The position numbers were made by a program, and so were the translations under genes. 48,409 nucleotides of DNA from Actinomycetota bacterium (GTDB lineage: Bacteria > Actinomycetota > Thermoleophilia > Solirubrobacterales > 70-9): the NCBI GenBank assembly GCA_018268415.1, contig JAFDWO010000047.1:1-48409 (forward strand). The letters run 5' to 3'. The notes below the pieces were generated by a model that did not search any database, was not told the origin of the DNA, and saw nothing but the letters and a program-made list of their open reading frames with translations. This document shows, in pieces, positions 16,273 through 23,993 of the stretch (positions within the stretch are counted from its first letter, which is position 1; each line of letters begins with the position of its first letter).

Positions 16273-17064
16273 CTACCGCCTTTCGCCATCAGGTTCGTCG
16301 TCGATCAGCGCCACCGCGCGCGTCCAGCCCGCCGAGCCGCCCCTGACGTTGACCGGGAAGCAGATAACCGTGAAGCCCGCGTCCGGAAGGCGCTCGAGGC
16401 CACTCAGCTTCTCCAGCTGGCAGTAGCCACGCTCGCGGCCTGACTTGTGGCCCTCCCAGATGATCGAGGGATCCCCATCGCGTTCAAAACGCTTCAGCGT
16501 GGCGCTGAACGGGGCATCCCAGCTCCAGGCGTCGGTACCGACCACCCGCACTCCCTGCTCGGTGAGATGCAACGTCGCTTCGCGCCCGAAACCGCATCCG
16601 GCATGGATGTAGTCGTCGTGCCCGAAGCGGGCGCCTGCCCGCGTGGCGCAGACGACGATGTCGAGTGGCTGGATCACGTGGCCGATGCGCTCCAGCTCGA
16701 CATCGATGTCGGCGGCGGTCACCACGTAGCCGTCGGGCATCTCGCGAAAGTCCATCCGCACGCCTGGCCGCATGCACCAATGGAGCGGGATCTCATCGAT
16801 CGCCAAGGCCGGCTCGCCGCCGTCCATGGTCGGGTGGTAATGCCAGGGAGCGTCCATATGCGTGCCGTTGTGGGTGGTGATCCGAACCCGCTCCGCCGAC
16901 CAGCCCTTCCCCTCGGGCAACTGCTCCGGCGTGAGTCCTGGGAACGCTGCGGCGAGCTCTGCGGCCCCGGCCTCATGGTCGACGTAGTCGATCTCGACCT
17001 TCTGGAAGGCAGGATCCGCCGGAATGTCGTTGGCGAGCGGGACGGAGAGATCGAGGATCTGCAT
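16273..17064 (-). CDS. Cyclase-family (kynurenine formamidase-like) hydrolase
   Basis: A 263-residue member of the putative-cyclase family (PF04199). The metal site HNGTHMDAPWH (residues 65-75) matches the family signature HxGTHxDxPxH. Proteins of this family hydrolyse formamides, lactones or cyclic products and often occur in aromatic and isatin pathways. In this operon it could open a lactone or hydrolyse a ring-cleavage product. The ATG at 17064 lies seven bases after the monooxygenase stop. Confidence 0.87.
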   Translation of the reverse strand: MQILDLSVPLANDIPADPAFQKVEIDYVDHEAGAAELAAAFPGLTPEQLPEGKGWSAERVRITTHNGTHMDAPWHYHPTMDGGEPALAIDEIPLHWCMRPGVRMDFREMPDGYVVTAADIDVELERIGHVIQPLDIVVCATRAGARFGHDDYIHAGCGFGREATLHLTEQGVRVVGTDAWSWDAPFSATLKRFERDGDPSIIWEGHKSGRERGYCQLEKLSGLERLPDAGFTVICFPVNVRGGSAGWTRAVALIDDEPDGERR

Positions 17065-17071
17065 CACCGGC

Positions 17072-18232
17072 TCACCACATCTGGCCGTTGGGCTCAAGAC
17101 CGAGCCGCACGCGGCCATAAGACTCGGCCTGTTCGTCCCAATTGAGGGCAACTTGCATCGAGCCGGCGTGCACGTCGCGCATGAAGCGCTGGATCGGGTC
17201 GACTTCGAAGAGCGACGAGGCGCCGCCGCCCCGGGCGATGGACATCGTCGCCTGGTAACAGAGGTTGACCACGTAGCCGTGGTCACGGCGGAAGCGGACC
17301 CGGTCCTCGTCGGTGAAGGTGTCGCCGCGCGCTCCGCGGTCGATCAGCTCGCGGATATCGCTCCGAGCGAGGGCGCGAGCGGCGTCGAGCTGTACCGCGG
17401 CCTCGGCGATCCGCGACTGTGGCCCGACCATCTTCGCGGCCGGCCTGTCACCGAACGAGGAGACACGGGTGCGAGTTGCCTGCCCGTAGGCGTCAAGGGC
17501 CCCTTGCGCCATCCCGATCACCGGCGCCACGAGGCCCCACGGGGTGAGGGACGGGGCCGGCACCCCATAGGAGCCCCGACCGTCGCTCGGCGGCTCGACC
17601 GCGGACCCGAGCGGCACGTATCGATGGCCCGGCACGAAGATCGGCTCATCGATGACGATGTCGTTGCTGCCGGTCCCGCGCAGGCCGGAGACGTGCCAGG
17701 TGTCCTCGATCCGGAACTCCGCCCGCGGCACGAGCAGCATCACCGGAGCCTCGAACTCAGGGACGGCTGCGCCCAGCATCGACCAATCGGCGTGCAGGCA
17801 ACCGCTGGAGTACTGCCAGCGGCCACTCAACTTCCAGCCACCGTCCACCGACTCCACCTTCGCCCCACGGGGGTTGAAGGCCGAGCTCGTCCAGACGTCG
17901 CCACGGGCGCCGAGGCATTCCTCCTGGGCCGCCTCTGGGGCGATGCCGAGCTCCCATGCTTGCACGGCGCAGACCGAGTACACCCAGCCGGTCGACCCAC
18001 AGGCAGAGGCAAGCCTCCAGGAGATCTCGAAGAAGGAGTCGAAGTCGAGGCCGAAACCGCCCCAGCGGGTGGCCTGCATCACGCGATGAAGGCCGGCACC
18101 GCGGATCTCGTCGATCGTCTCCGCCGGCAGGCGACGGTCGCGGTCGACCTGCAACGCTCGCCCGGCGACGGCCGGAAGCAGCGCGTCGACGGCGACGAGG
18201 AGCTCCTCGTCGAGGGTTGCCGTCGCACTCAC
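17072..18232 (-). CDS. HsaA/HpaB-like flavin-dependent monooxygenase (acyl-CoA dehydrogenase fold)
   Basis: A 386-residue protein with the acyl-CoA dehydrogenase fold used by two-component FMNH2/FADH2-dependent hydroxylases. Telling segments are RWGGFGLDFDSFFEISWRLA, CGSTGWVYSVCAVQAWELG, FNPRGAKVESVDGGWKLSGR, WHVSGLRGTGSNDIVIDE and the C-terminal ARGGGASSLFEVDPIQRFMR. This resembles HsaA, the 3-HSA hydroxylase of steroid catabolism. It needs reduced flavin from a separate reductase; the nearest candidate is the FMN reductase at 7094. The GTG at 18232 overlaps the dioxygenase stop as GTGA, so hydroxylation and ring cleavage are tightly co-expressed. Confidence 0.87.
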   Translation of the reverse strand: MSATATLDEELLVAVDALLPAVAGRALQVDRDRRLPAETIDEIRGAGLHRVMQATRWGGFGLDFDSFFEISWRLASACGSTGWVYSVCAVQAWELGIAPEAAQEECLGARGDVWTSSAFNPRGAKVESVDGGWKLSGRWQYSSGCLHADWSMLGAAVPEFEAPVMLLVPRAEFRIEDTWHVSGLRGTGSNDIVIDEPIFVPGHRYVPLGSAVEPPSDGRGSYGVPAPSLTPWGLVAPVIGMAQGALDAYGQATRTRVSSFGDRPAAKMVGPQSRIAEAAVQLDAARALARSDIRELIDRGARGDTFTDEDRVRFRRDHGYVVNLCYQATMSIARGGGASSLFEVDPIQRFMRDVHAGSMQVALNWDEQAESYGRVRLGLEPNGQMW

Positions 18233-19239
18233 GACCGCACCAGCGCCGCTTCCGCCGAATCGTCGGAGGTGCCGACCACCCCGGCGCTTTGCGTCGAGAT
18301 GCCGGGCGGAATGTTCACCATCGACACCGCGGCCATCCCGATCTCGGTCCGGTAGGCGTTGTTGGAGCCTTGCTCGGGGCTCCAGATCACCGTCTCCCAA
18401 TCCGGCACGTAGTTGCGATAGCCGCCGGAGTTGAGCTCGTAGCGGAGGCCGACCGGGTCGCGGAAGTAGAGGTAGTTCTGCTCACCGATGCCGTGCTGAC
18501 CGGGCCCGGTGTCCACCTCATGCCCGTGCTCGAGGATGAACTTCGCCCCTTCGGTCAGGTCATGATTCGTCTCGACCCAGAAGGCGACGTGGTGGAGTCT
18601 GCCGCTCTGCCCCTCGAAGTCCTGGATGCAGCCGAGGTCGTGCGCCTTCTCGTTGTTGGTCATCACCGCGAACACCCACGGCGCGCCAGGCTCGGGCTCG
18701 ACCGCGGCCATCGTGCGAAGGCCCATGTTCTCGCCGGTCCAGCCGGCGAAGCCACGTACGTCGGGGGCCGTCACGGTCACGTGGTCGAGGATCCGCACCG
18801 CCAGCCCGCGTCGATGGTTGCGTTGCGGGCGCTCCGGATAGGTCGACTTCTCGGCTGCGGGCACCTCTGCTCGCTCGACCTCCCAGAAGATCTCCTGTCG
18901 ATGCTGACCGGGTCCCGTGAACCGGAAGGCGCGGCCGTGGCCGACGGCGCCATCGACCCACTCTCCCTGGGTGCCGGAGGCCTCGATGCGGGAAACGACC
19001 TCCGCGAGCTGCTCCGGCCCCTCGGCGCGCCAGGCCATGTGACCGAGTCCGGGCTCGGCGGCTGCCGTGAGCACCAGGCTGTAGAGGTAATAGTCGCCCC
19101 AGCAACGCAGGTAGACCGAGTCGCCTTCCTCGCGGACGATGTCGAGGCCCAGGATCTGGTCGACGTACTCGACCGATTTCTCCAGGTCGGGCGTCAGGAG
19201 CTCGACGTGACTCAGCGGCGACAGCAGGCGTTTCGGCAT
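18229..19239 (-). CDS. Type I extradiol (VOC) ring-cleavage dioxygenase
   Basis: A 336-residue two-domain vicinal-oxygen-chelate protein, the length of a catechol 2,3-dioxygenase plus a C-terminal tail. The Fe(II) facial triad is in the second domain: H153 (LDHVTVTAP), H216 or H217 (RLHHVAFWVE) and E268 (RYELNSGG), at spacings close to XylE. It would cleave a catechol next to the hydroxyls with O2, giving a semialdehyde. The ATG at 19239 has GGGAGAAGCC before it; it is the first gene of the operon, about 70 bases behind a GGATACAAT box. The last 50 residues (from about 285) are not typical of XylE and may cap the active site. Confidence 0.92.
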   Translation of the reverse strand: MPKRLLSPLSHVELLTPDLEKSVEYVDQILGLDIVREEGDSVYLRCWGDYYLYSLVLTAAAEPGLGHMAWRAEGPEQLAEVVSRIEASGTQGEWVDGAVGHGRAFRFTGPGQHRQEIFWEVERAEVPAAEKSTYPERPQRNHRRGLAVRILDHVTVTAPDVRGFAGWTGENMGLRTMAAVEPEPGAPWVFAVMTNNEKAHDLGCIQDFEGQSGRLHHVAFWVETNHDLTEGAKFILEHGHEVDTGPGQHGIGEQNYLYFRDPVGLRYELNSGGYRNYVPDWETVIWSPEQGSNNAYRTEIGMAAVSMVNIPPGISTQSAGVVGTSDDSAEAALVRS

Positions 19240-19314
19240 GGCTTCTCCCTGTGTTTGAGCGTGGCGACCCCGCATCCCATGGCGTGGACTCCCCGGCCCT
19301 TTCAAGATCGACAG

Positions 19315-19323
19315 ATTGTATCC
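19315..19323 (-). promoter_or_regulatory. GGATACAAT box driving the ring-cleavage operon
   Basis: The minus strand reads CCAAAAAGGGATACAATCTG, resembling the 6270 site. TACAAT as -10 puts the start of transcription near 19307, about 70 bases before the dioxygenase ATG. No clear -35 is seen. Confidence 0.6.
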
Positions 19324-19460
19324 CTTTTTGGAATTAGGGCGCAACTATAAGTTTAGGACCCTTCTCTGGCAGAGCCGCCATTGACCGGTTCTTAGGTAAG
19401 GCCGATCAACTTCCTATGATTAGCTCCATGGGACACCATGGACTTTCTTGAACAGTCGAG

Positions 19461-20189
19461 ATGAGCGGCACCGTCGCACTGATCAGAGATCGCCTGCGAG
19501 ACGCGATCCTCTCCGGCAAACTGCCGCCGGGCCAGCCGGCGACCCAGGCTGATCTCGCCGAACGATTCGGCGTCAGCCGCACGCCGCTGCGCGAGGCGCT
19601 GCGAATGCTTGAGCTGGAAGGCCTGGTGGTGCGGGGGAGCAACGGGCGCTTCCGCATCAGCCCGCTCTCGATCGGTCAGATCGAGGACCTCGCCGTCATG
19701 AGGATCAATCTGGAGGCCGTCGCGGTGACGCTGACGGTGCCGCAGTTCGGCCATGCCGAGCACGCCAAACTCGAGGGCCTGCTCGCCCAGATCGAGCGCT
19801 ATGCGCTGGTCGAGGACTGGGTGGGTATCGAAACCCCCCATCGCGACTTCCACCAGATGTTGGTCAGCGGTGCGGGCGACCGCGTCACCGCCCTCCTCGC
19901 CCAGCTCTGGACCCACGCCACCCGGTACAGGACCGTCGCCTTCCAGCAGCTCGAAGGGAACGCCGCCGGCTGGGGAACGAGCCAGCTTGAGCATCGGGCG
20001 ATCGTCGCCGCCTACGAGGCCTACGACGCCGAGATGGCCGCGGGCTGGATCGCCGCGCATATCGCCCGCGCAGCGATCCTGGTGGCCGCGCATATCGATC
20101 CCGATCATCCGGTGACCCGGGTCCACGAATCCCTACAGCGCTACACCGGCACACCCGACCTGCCCGAGGTACCCTCCGTTGATGAGTGA
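19461..20189 (+). CDS. GntR-family regulator, FCD subfamily (GntR-2)
   Basis: A 242-residue FadR-type regulator: winged helix at residues 1-70 (VALIRDRLRDAILSGKLPPG, DLAERFGVSRTPLREALRML) and an FCD domain with ETPHRDFH and LEHRAIVAAYEA histidines. It is divergent from the ring-cleavage operon and translated with GntR-3, whose ATG lies inside its last codons. It is the most divergent of the three paralogues in this window. No strong ribosome site precedes the ATG at 19461. It likely represses the operon until a pathway metabolite binds. Confidence 0.9.
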   Translation: MSGTVALIRDRLRDAILSGKLPPGQPATQADLAERFGVSRTPLREALRMLELEGLVVRGSNGRFRISPLSIGQIEDLAVMRINLEAVAVTLTVPQFGHAEHAKLEGLLAQIERYALVEDWVGIETPHRDFHQMLVSGAGDRVTALLAQLWTHATRYRTVAFQQLEGNAAGWGTSQLEHRAIVAAYEAYDAEMAAGWIAAHIARAAILVAAHIDPDHPVTRVHESLQRYTGTPDLPEVPSVDE

Positions 20190-20934
20190 GCAGCCCCCCG
20201 CCGGCCCTCCTGACAAGGGTCGCCGCAACACGGGGGTCACCGGCCTCCGTGATCGCCTGCGCGACGCGATCGTCGCCGGCGAGATCCCCGCCAACGCGGG
20301 CCGGACGCAAGCCCAGCTCGCCGAGTTCTTCGACGTCAGCCGGACCCCGCTCCGAGAGGCGCTGCGGATGCTCGAGCTCGAGCACCTGATCATCCGCGAA
20401 CCGAATGGCCGCTTCCGCGCCGCCGACCTGTCGGCGGACGAGATCGAGCAACTGGCGGTCACCGCCATCACGCTCGAGTCGGCCGCCGTCCGACTGACCG
20501 TTCCCGATCTGACGATCGCCGACGACGCCCGGCTGGAGGGCCTGCTCGCCGAAAGCCTGCGGCTGGCCGAAGTCGGCGAGTGGAATGCCTACGAGGTCCC
20601 CCATCGCGCCTTCCACATGCTGCTGGCCCGCAACGTCGGGACCATGCACACGGAGCAGCTGAACCGTGGCTGGGATCAATCGATCCGCTATCGGCAGGCC
20701 TTCGGGCGGGTAGCCAACGCCGCCGGTCGCGACAGCGCGCCCCAACGCGAACATCGCGAGATCCTCGACGCTGCCCTTGCTCGCGACGCCGACGCAACCG
20801 CGCGCCTGGTCGCCCTACATCATCGACGTGGGATGGGCGAGATCGCGACCAGCCTAAACCCCGACTACGAGACGAGCACTCTCGACAAGACCATCGAAAT
20901 CATCACCGAAGACCACCACCCGCAGCTGGCCTAG
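20182..20934 (+). CDS. GntR-family regulator, FCD subfamily (GntR-3)
   Basis: A 250-residue FCD-type GntR protein, very similar to GntR-1 (shared RTPLREALRMLELE, REPNGRFRA, RLAEVGEW, YEV-HRAFH and RYRQAF segments). The winged helix spans about residues 18-88. The ATG at 20182 overlaps the GntR-2 stop by eight bases; a TTG one codon earlier is less likely. Its 3' end overlaps the convergent FAH-family gene by 32 bases. Two regulators encoded as one unit suggest heteromeric or layered control, but that is inference. Confidence 0.9.
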   Translation: MSEQPPAGPPDKGRRNTGVTGLRDRLRDAIVAGEIPANAGRTQAQLAEFFDVSRTPLREALRMLELEHLIIREPNGRFRAADLSADEIEQLAVTAITLESAAVRLTVPDLTIADDARLEGLLAESLRLAEVGEWNAYEVPHRAFHMLLARNVGTMHTEQLNRGWDQSIRYRQAFGRVANAAGRDSAPQREHREILDAALARDADATARLVALHHRRGMGEIATSLNPDYETSTLDKTIEIITEDHHPQLA

Positions 20935-21856
20935 GGTCCGCGGCGTCGGCCTTTCGCGGCGCGGCGACACAGCGGCTGTGCATGGTGCCGAGGTAGGTGA
21001 TCTCGCCCGCGATCTCGTCACCTGGCCGCAGCCAGCGGTTGCCATGGTGGCCGGCGTTGCCCCCGGGCGAGCCGGTGAGCAGGACGTCACCGGGCCACAG
21101 TTCGGCGACGGCGGAGGAGTAGGCGACGAGCTCGTCGACGCCGAAGATGATGTCGTCGACCAGCTCGTCCTGCATCGTTTGACCGTTGACGGCAAGGCTG
21201 ATCCGTAGTTGGCGATAGTCGTCGATGAAATCGCGCGGAACGAGAAAGGGCCCGGTCGGCAGGAACCCGGGGCGACCCTTGGACATAAGGAAGTCGGTGA
21301 GCGGCAGGTCGGCGCGCGACATCACGTCGCGGGTGCTGATGTCGTTGCTCATCGTGTAGCCGGCGACGCAGCTCATCGCCCGATCGCGCGGAACGTTCTG
21401 GGCCCGTCGGCCGATCACCACCGCGAGCTCGAGCTCCCAGTCGTGCTCCACCCCTGGCCCCCACAGCACGATGTCGTCGCAGGCCCCCGACATCGCGCTG
21501 GCGGGCACCGCGAAGACGAACGGTTCGCCCGCGTCGGCGCGCGCCTCCGCCACCTGCTCGCCATCGGTGCCGACGATCTCCTGCACGTGGCGGCGATAGT
21601 TGGCCCCGGCACAGAGGATCTGCCCGATCGGCTGCACGGGGGGCAGCGGCCGCAAGTCGGCAAGGGGCACCGCCTCATCCAGACCCCCCGCGGCGATCTC
21701 GTGCAACAGCTCCAGCGATCGGTCCCACTCGACCAGCATTCCCCTGGTGGTCGCGGCGGGCCCGAACCGCGGCCGCAGATCGCCGACGGCATCCCCGACC
21801 ACGATCCCCGGAAAAGTCACGCCTGAGGCAGTTTCGAAGGAGCCGAGGCCGAACAT
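20903..21856 (-). CDS. Fumarylacetoacetate hydrolase (FAH)-family protein
   Basis: A 317-residue FAH-family enzyme with an N-terminal cap domain (about 1-75) and the catalytic C-terminal domain starting ILCAGANYRRHVQE. Metal ligands are expected in HDWELELAVVIG (the E-x-E pair) and SNDISTRD. LPTGPFLVPRD and TGSPGGNAGHHG complete the active site. Family members hydrolyse acylpyruvates and fumarylacetoacetate, or isomerise and decarboxylate 2-oxo-heptene-dioates, so it is a natural step after extradiol cleavage. TACTCT of a GGATACTCT box lies eight bases before the ATG, suggesting a leaderless mRNA. Confidence 0.9.
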   Translation of the reverse strand: MFGLGSFETASGVTFPGIVVGDAVGDLRPRFGPAATTRGMLVEWDRSLELLHEIAAGGLDEAVPLADLRPLPPVQPIGQILCAGANYRRHVQEIVGTDGEQVAEARADAGEPFVFAVPASAMSGACDDIVLWGPGVEHDWELELAVVIGRRAQNVPRDRAMSCVAGYTMSNDISTRDVMSRADLPLTDFLMSKGRPGFLPTGPFLVPRDFIDDYRQLRISLAVNGQTMQDELVDDIIFGVDELVAYSSAVAELWPGDVLLTGSPGGNAGHHGNRWLRPGDEIAGEITYLGTMHSRCVAAPRKADAADPRPAAGGGLR

Positions 21857-21864
21857 ACCGGCAT

Positions 21865-21895
21865 AGAGTATCCCATCAGCTATTTAGGGTACATT
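21865..21895. promoter_or_regulatory. Divergent pair of GGATAC-type boxes between the FAH and XdhC genes
   Basis: GGATACTCT (minus strand, 21873-21865) faces the FAH gene and GGGTACATT (plus, 21887-21895) faces the XdhC gene. Each supplies a TANNNT -10 (TACTCT, TACATT) placed 6-8 bases from a start codon. The two nonamers start 22 bases apart, the same spacing as the pair at 33062/33084. Confidence 0.55.
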
Positions 21896-21901
21896 TTGTC
21901 C

Positions 21902-23017
21902 GTGGAACCACTCAATTGCGCCCTGGACTGGCTCGCCGTAGGCCGCAGGGTGGTGATCGCGACTCTGATCGAGACACGGGGCTCCGCCCCGTTCGAGGTC
22001 GGGGCGCGGATGGTTGTCGACGAGGAGGGCCGGATCGAGGGCTCGGTCACCGGCGGCTGCGTGGAGGCGGCCCTGGTAGCCCAGGCCGAAGAGATTCTCG
22101 CCGGTGGCCCGCCCCGGGTCGTCACCTATGGGGTGAGCGACAGCGAAGCGGCCGACGTCGGCTTGAGCTGCGGAGGCACGGTCCGACTGCTCGTGCACGA
22201 GTTGGACAGCCGCGACGAAGGGGCGTTCACGGCGATCGGCGCGGCACAGTCGGCCGAGGAGCCGGCCGCCCTCGCGACCGTCGTCGACGGTCCCGACGCC
22301 GGCGCGACGATCGCCGTGGTCGGGCGGGTCGTTGGCTCGTTCCCCGGACCCGAGCGGTTCAAGCATGCGGTCGTGCGCGACGCGCGCGCTCTGGCCGACG
22401 TCGGCCAGAGCGGCATCCGGAGCTATGGCGTCGAAGGTGCGATCGTCGGCGGCGAGCGAAGCGTCTTCATCCAAGCGTTTGCCACTCCCCCGGAACTCGT
22501 CATCGTCGGCGCGGTCGACTTCTCCGCCGCACTTGCAAAGCTGGCCGGGGAGCTCGGCTTCACGGTGACAATCTGCGATGCCCGGGCCGCATTCGCCGAC
22601 AGCCCGCGGTTCTCCCGCCACGCCGAGATGGTCGTCGCCTGGCCCGACGACCTCCTGCGCTCCCGCGACCTCGGCCCCCGCGACGCCGTCCTCGTCTTCA
22701 CCCACGACCCCAAGTTCGACGAGCCGGCGCTGACCGCGGCCCTCGAAGGCGGAGCGGGTTACATCGGCGCCCTGGGCAGTCGGCGGACCCACGCCGATCG
22801 ACTTGAGCGGCTCGCCGCCGCCGGGGTCACGCGGGCCAACCTCGATCGGATCGCCTCCCCCTGTGGGCTCGACGTCGGTGCGCTCACGCCAAGCGAGGTG
22901 GCCGTCTCGATCCTGGCCGAGATCCTCGCCGTCCGCTCCGGGCGAGCCGGGGGTCGGCTGATCTGGTCCGACCTACCGATCCACCCTCGGCGGTCCGAGC
23001 CTCAGTCGGTGTCCTGA
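21902..23017 (+). CDS. XdhC/PaoD-like molybdenum-cofactor chaperone
   Basis: A 371-residue XdhC/CoxI-family protein. The XdhC_CoxI domain carries ETRGSAPFEVGARMVV, GSVTGGCVEAALV and GLSCGGTVRLLVHEL, where the Cys residues help bind the Mo cofactor. A C-terminal Rossmann-like domain follows (PELVIVGAVDFSAALAKLAG, FTVTICDAR) with FTHDPKFDEPAL and YIGALGSRRTHADRL. These chaperones modify (sulfurate) and insert the Mo cofactor into XDH-family large subunits, so it should mature the PaoC-like subunit at 7.7-9.9 kb. GTG at 21902 is favoured for its fit to a leaderless start; TTG at 21896 is possible. Its 3' end overlaps the SMP-30 gene by 16 bases. Confidence 0.9.
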   Translation: MEPLNCALDWLAVGRRVVIATLIETRGSAPFEVGARMVVDEEGRIEGSVTGGCVEAALVAQAEEILAGGPPRVVTYGVSDSEAADVGLSCGGTVRLLVHELDSRDEGAFTAIGAAQSAEEPAALATVVDGPDAGATIAVVGRVVGSFPGPERFKHAVVRDARALADVGQSGIRSYGVEGAIVGGERSVFIQAFATPPELVIVGAVDFSAALAKLAGELGFTVTICDARAAFADSPRFSRHAEMVVAWPDDLLRSRDLGPRDAVLVFTHDPKFDEPALTAALEGGAGYIGALGSRRTHADRLERLAAAGVTRANLDRIASPCGLDVGALTPSEVAVSILAEILAVRSGRAGGRLIWSDLPIHPRRSEPQSVS

Positions 23018-23976
23018 GGACCAGAGGGCTCGCCGCCTGCTGCACGGGGTGCCCCCGCCACCGGGACCTGGCAGGCGAGCACCTGTGCCCGCCGACCGCG
23101 GCGGCCCTGCCGCTGCGGATCGTTCAGCTGGGCCTCGAGCTCGGGCCAATAGGTGGTCAGCGGCGGGGCGACGCAGAGGAAGAGCGTCCTCAGGCCCTCA
23201 CCGCCGAAGGCGACTGCGTAGACGCAGAGCCCCGCAACGTCGATCCGGTCGAGAACCTCGCCGCCCTGCGCAACCCGGAAGGCTGGCCCGCCGGCGTTGC
23301 CGACCCACAACGCTCCCTCGCGGTCGATGGCGATGCCGTCGGGCAGCGGGCCGGTCCGCATCGCGGTGAAGAGATCGCGAGCTTCCGGCTCGGGACCGAG
23401 CTGCGCCCAGACCCTCCTGTCCGCGAGCGCACCGTCGGGGCGGATCGCGAAGGCGGTGATCCGGGCCGCCAAGGTCTCGGCCACGAGCAGGGTCCATCCG
23501 CCGTCGGCGAGCGCCATACCGTTGGGCCCGCAGAGACCGTCGGCAACGACCCGCGGACGCCCGGCAGGATCGACGTAGACCAGCGGTGCGGGCAGGCACT
23601 CCTCGCCGGGTGGCACGTCGGCGCCGAGATTGCCGACGTAGGCGCCGCCGTCGGCGGTGACCATCATGTCGTTCAGGCCGGCGGGGACGATCGCGCTGAG
23701 ATCGGCATGCTCGACCAAGGTGCCGTCATCCAGCCTCAGCACGCGACGGTCGCCCATCGAGGCGATCAGCAGCCGACCCTGGGGGTCGAAACCGAGGCCC
23801 GCCGGAGCGGCCGGGACATCGCAGACGACCTCGACCGCCGAGCCGGGAGACGCCCGAAGCACCTGGCTGGTGAAGTCCGAGAACCAGAGCGCCCCCTCAT
23901 GCCAGCGCGGGCACTCGGCGAAGGGCAGGCCCCCGGCGACGGTGGCCGGGACGGTGGTCGTTGGCTGCTGATCCAC
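23002..23976 (-). CDS. SMP-30/gluconolactonase-family protein
   Basis: A 324-residue six-bladed propeller protein. Metal-site residues appear in the expected places: Glu in FAECPRWHEGALWFSD, Asn in PAGLNDMMVTADGGAYVGN and GLCGPNGMALADGG, and Asp in LPDGIAIDREGALWVGN. The family hydrolyses sugar lactones or other lactones. Located directly downstream of the ABC permeases, it may act on an imported lactone or sugar conjugate. The GTG at 23976 is preceded by GGACGGAGG and begins 18 bases after the permease stop; upstream frame extension has no homology. Confidence 0.88.
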   Translation of the reverse strand: MDQQPTTTVPATVAGGLPFAECPRWHEGALWFSDFTSQVLRASPGSAVEVVCDVPAAPAGLGFDPQGRLLIASMGDRRVLRLDDGTLVEHADLSAIVPAGLNDMMVTADGGAYVGNLGADVPPGEECLPAPLVYVDPAGRPRVVADGLCGPNGMALADGGWTLLVAETLAARITAFAIRPDGALADRRVWAQLGPEPEARDLFTAMRTGPLPDGIAIDREGALWVGNAGGPAFRVAQGGEVLDRIDVAGLCVYAVAFGGEGLRTLFLCVAPPLTTYWPELEAQLNDPQRQGRRGRRAQVLACQVPVAGAPRAAGGEPSGPQDTD

Positions 23977-23993
23977 CCTCCGTCCCGCCCGAC

